Shown here: positions 63,721 to 64,000 of the stretch, in pieces
Layout: each line of letters opens with the position of its first letter
How positions within the stretch are numbered: position 1 is the stretch's first letter
Origin: Roseburia hominis
GTDB lineage: Bacteria > Bacillota > Clostridia > Lachnospirales > Lachnospiraceae
Direction: 5' to 3'
NCBI RefSeq assembly: GCF_021531695.1
Contig: NZ_JADYUI010000012.1
Location: 1 to 64,000 of the forward strand
DNA length: 64,000 nt
Program-made: the position numbers and the translations under genes
Notes under the pieces: model-generated
The model's database searches: none
Told to the model about the DNA's origin: nothing
Seen by the model: the letters and a program-made list of their open reading frames with translations, nothing else

Positions 63721-64000
63721 ATGAATGAACAGCAGAATGTAGAATTGAAACTTATCCATATGGAGGATGTGGTTTCAAAAGAAGTGGAGTGGTTATGGTA
63801 TCCATATATACCTTATGGAAAGATAACCATAATTGAAGGAGATCCGGGAGAAGGAAAGACAACACTTGTATTGATGTTGGCGGCAGCCCTTAGCAGGGGC
63901 TTGCCACTTCCCTGCGATGATGATAAAGAGTATGAGCCGATTCATATTATTTATCAGACTGCAGAGGATGGAATTGATGATACGGTAAAACCAAGATTAG
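63721..64000 (+). CDS. AAA-family ATPase, partial (RepA/DnaB-like)
   Basis: Only the first 93 codons are in the window. Starts after AAGGAGG. Walker A GDPGEGKTT lies near residue 42-50, preceded by a RepA-type region VVSKEVEWLWYPYIPYGKITIIEG. This matches the RepA/RecA-like ATPases found after a small protein gene in many mobile islands, where they act in replication. The stop is beyond the end of the window. Confidence 0.75.
   Translation, partial: MNEQQNVELKLIHMEDVVSKEVEWLWYPYIPYGKITIIEGDPGEGKTTLVLMLAAALSRGLPLPCDDDKEYEPIHIIYQTAEDGIDDTVKPRL

Larger units (their letters stand above)
61593..64000. mobile_element. Left end of an integrative element next to rpsI (partial)
   Basis: Starting right after rpsI there is a 182-bp border region, an inward-facing tyrosine integrase, an XRE repressor, a divergent small protein and the start of an AAA ATPase. 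This is a common order for phage- or ICE-type islands. The end lies outside the window, and no conjugation genes are visible, so its type is undecided. Confidence 0.7.

Noticed and set aside
1-64000. rRNA, tRNA or tmRNA genes
   Set aside because: No cloverleaf with a T-loop motif or rRNA core sequence was recognised in any intergenic region by eye.

Overview
The window looks like the chromosome of a low-GC Gram-positive Clostridia bacterium, most likely a Lachnospiraceae member. This is inferred from the ribosomal-protein operon order, a type III glutamine synthetase, the HprK/RapZ/WhiA/Crh-like gene block, DUF4080 radical SAM and RACo-like genes, and A+T-rich intergenic DNA with TTGACA/TATAAT-type promoters. 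No rRNA, tRNA or CRISPR array was seen.

Layout. 1-3165: end of an unknown gene, a GGDEF diguanylate cyclase, a TraX-like membrane protein and, convergent, an rRNA-type methyltransferase. 3407-16562: the S10/spc operon (rpsJ to infA) behind a strong promoter and a long structured leader. 16582-20284: rpmJ and the alpha operon (rpsM, rpsK, rpsD, rpoA, rplQ) with its own promoter, a leader and a terminator. 20310-57113: mostly housekeeping genes lying between rplQ and the ecfA-ecfA-ecfT-truA-rplM-rpsI block that often directly follows rplQ in Firmicutes. They include asparagine synthetase, a CgeB-like glycosyltransferase, peptidases, a cation/proton antiporter, pyrG, ftsH-uvrC, hprK, murB-rapZ-whiA-crh-like-dagK, aldolase, glnN, an HD-GYP protein, a TetR regulator, a RACo-like protein, a VanW-family surface protein and an Lrp/aminotransferase pair. 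57184-61592: ECF transporter module, truA, and rplM-rpsI with an L13-type leader. 61593-64000: left end of an integrative element (tyrosine integrase, XRE repressor, small DNA-binding-like protein, start of an AAA ATPase) beside the 3' end of rpsI.

How it works together. Most of the window is translation, secretion and central metabolism. Ribosomal genes are grouped behind leaders with clear base-pairing potential, which suggests autogenous control. HprK and the Crh-like protein, 5 kb apart, form a serine-phosphorylation carbon-control pair; the Crh-like protein has Glu at position 15 where HPr has the catalytic His, but keeps Ser46. GGDEF and HD-GYP proteins point to cyclic di-GMP signalling.

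The least explained items are a putative standalone or attenuator RNA at 25872-26006 before the antiporter, a short terminated transcript before glnN, a pair of 143-bp direct repeats at 20805-21095, a 16-bp repeat with a 27-codon ORF between rpoA and rplQ, a 35-residue membrane peptide at 51935, and three 11-bp-spaced ATGCAACA boxes next to the integrase.
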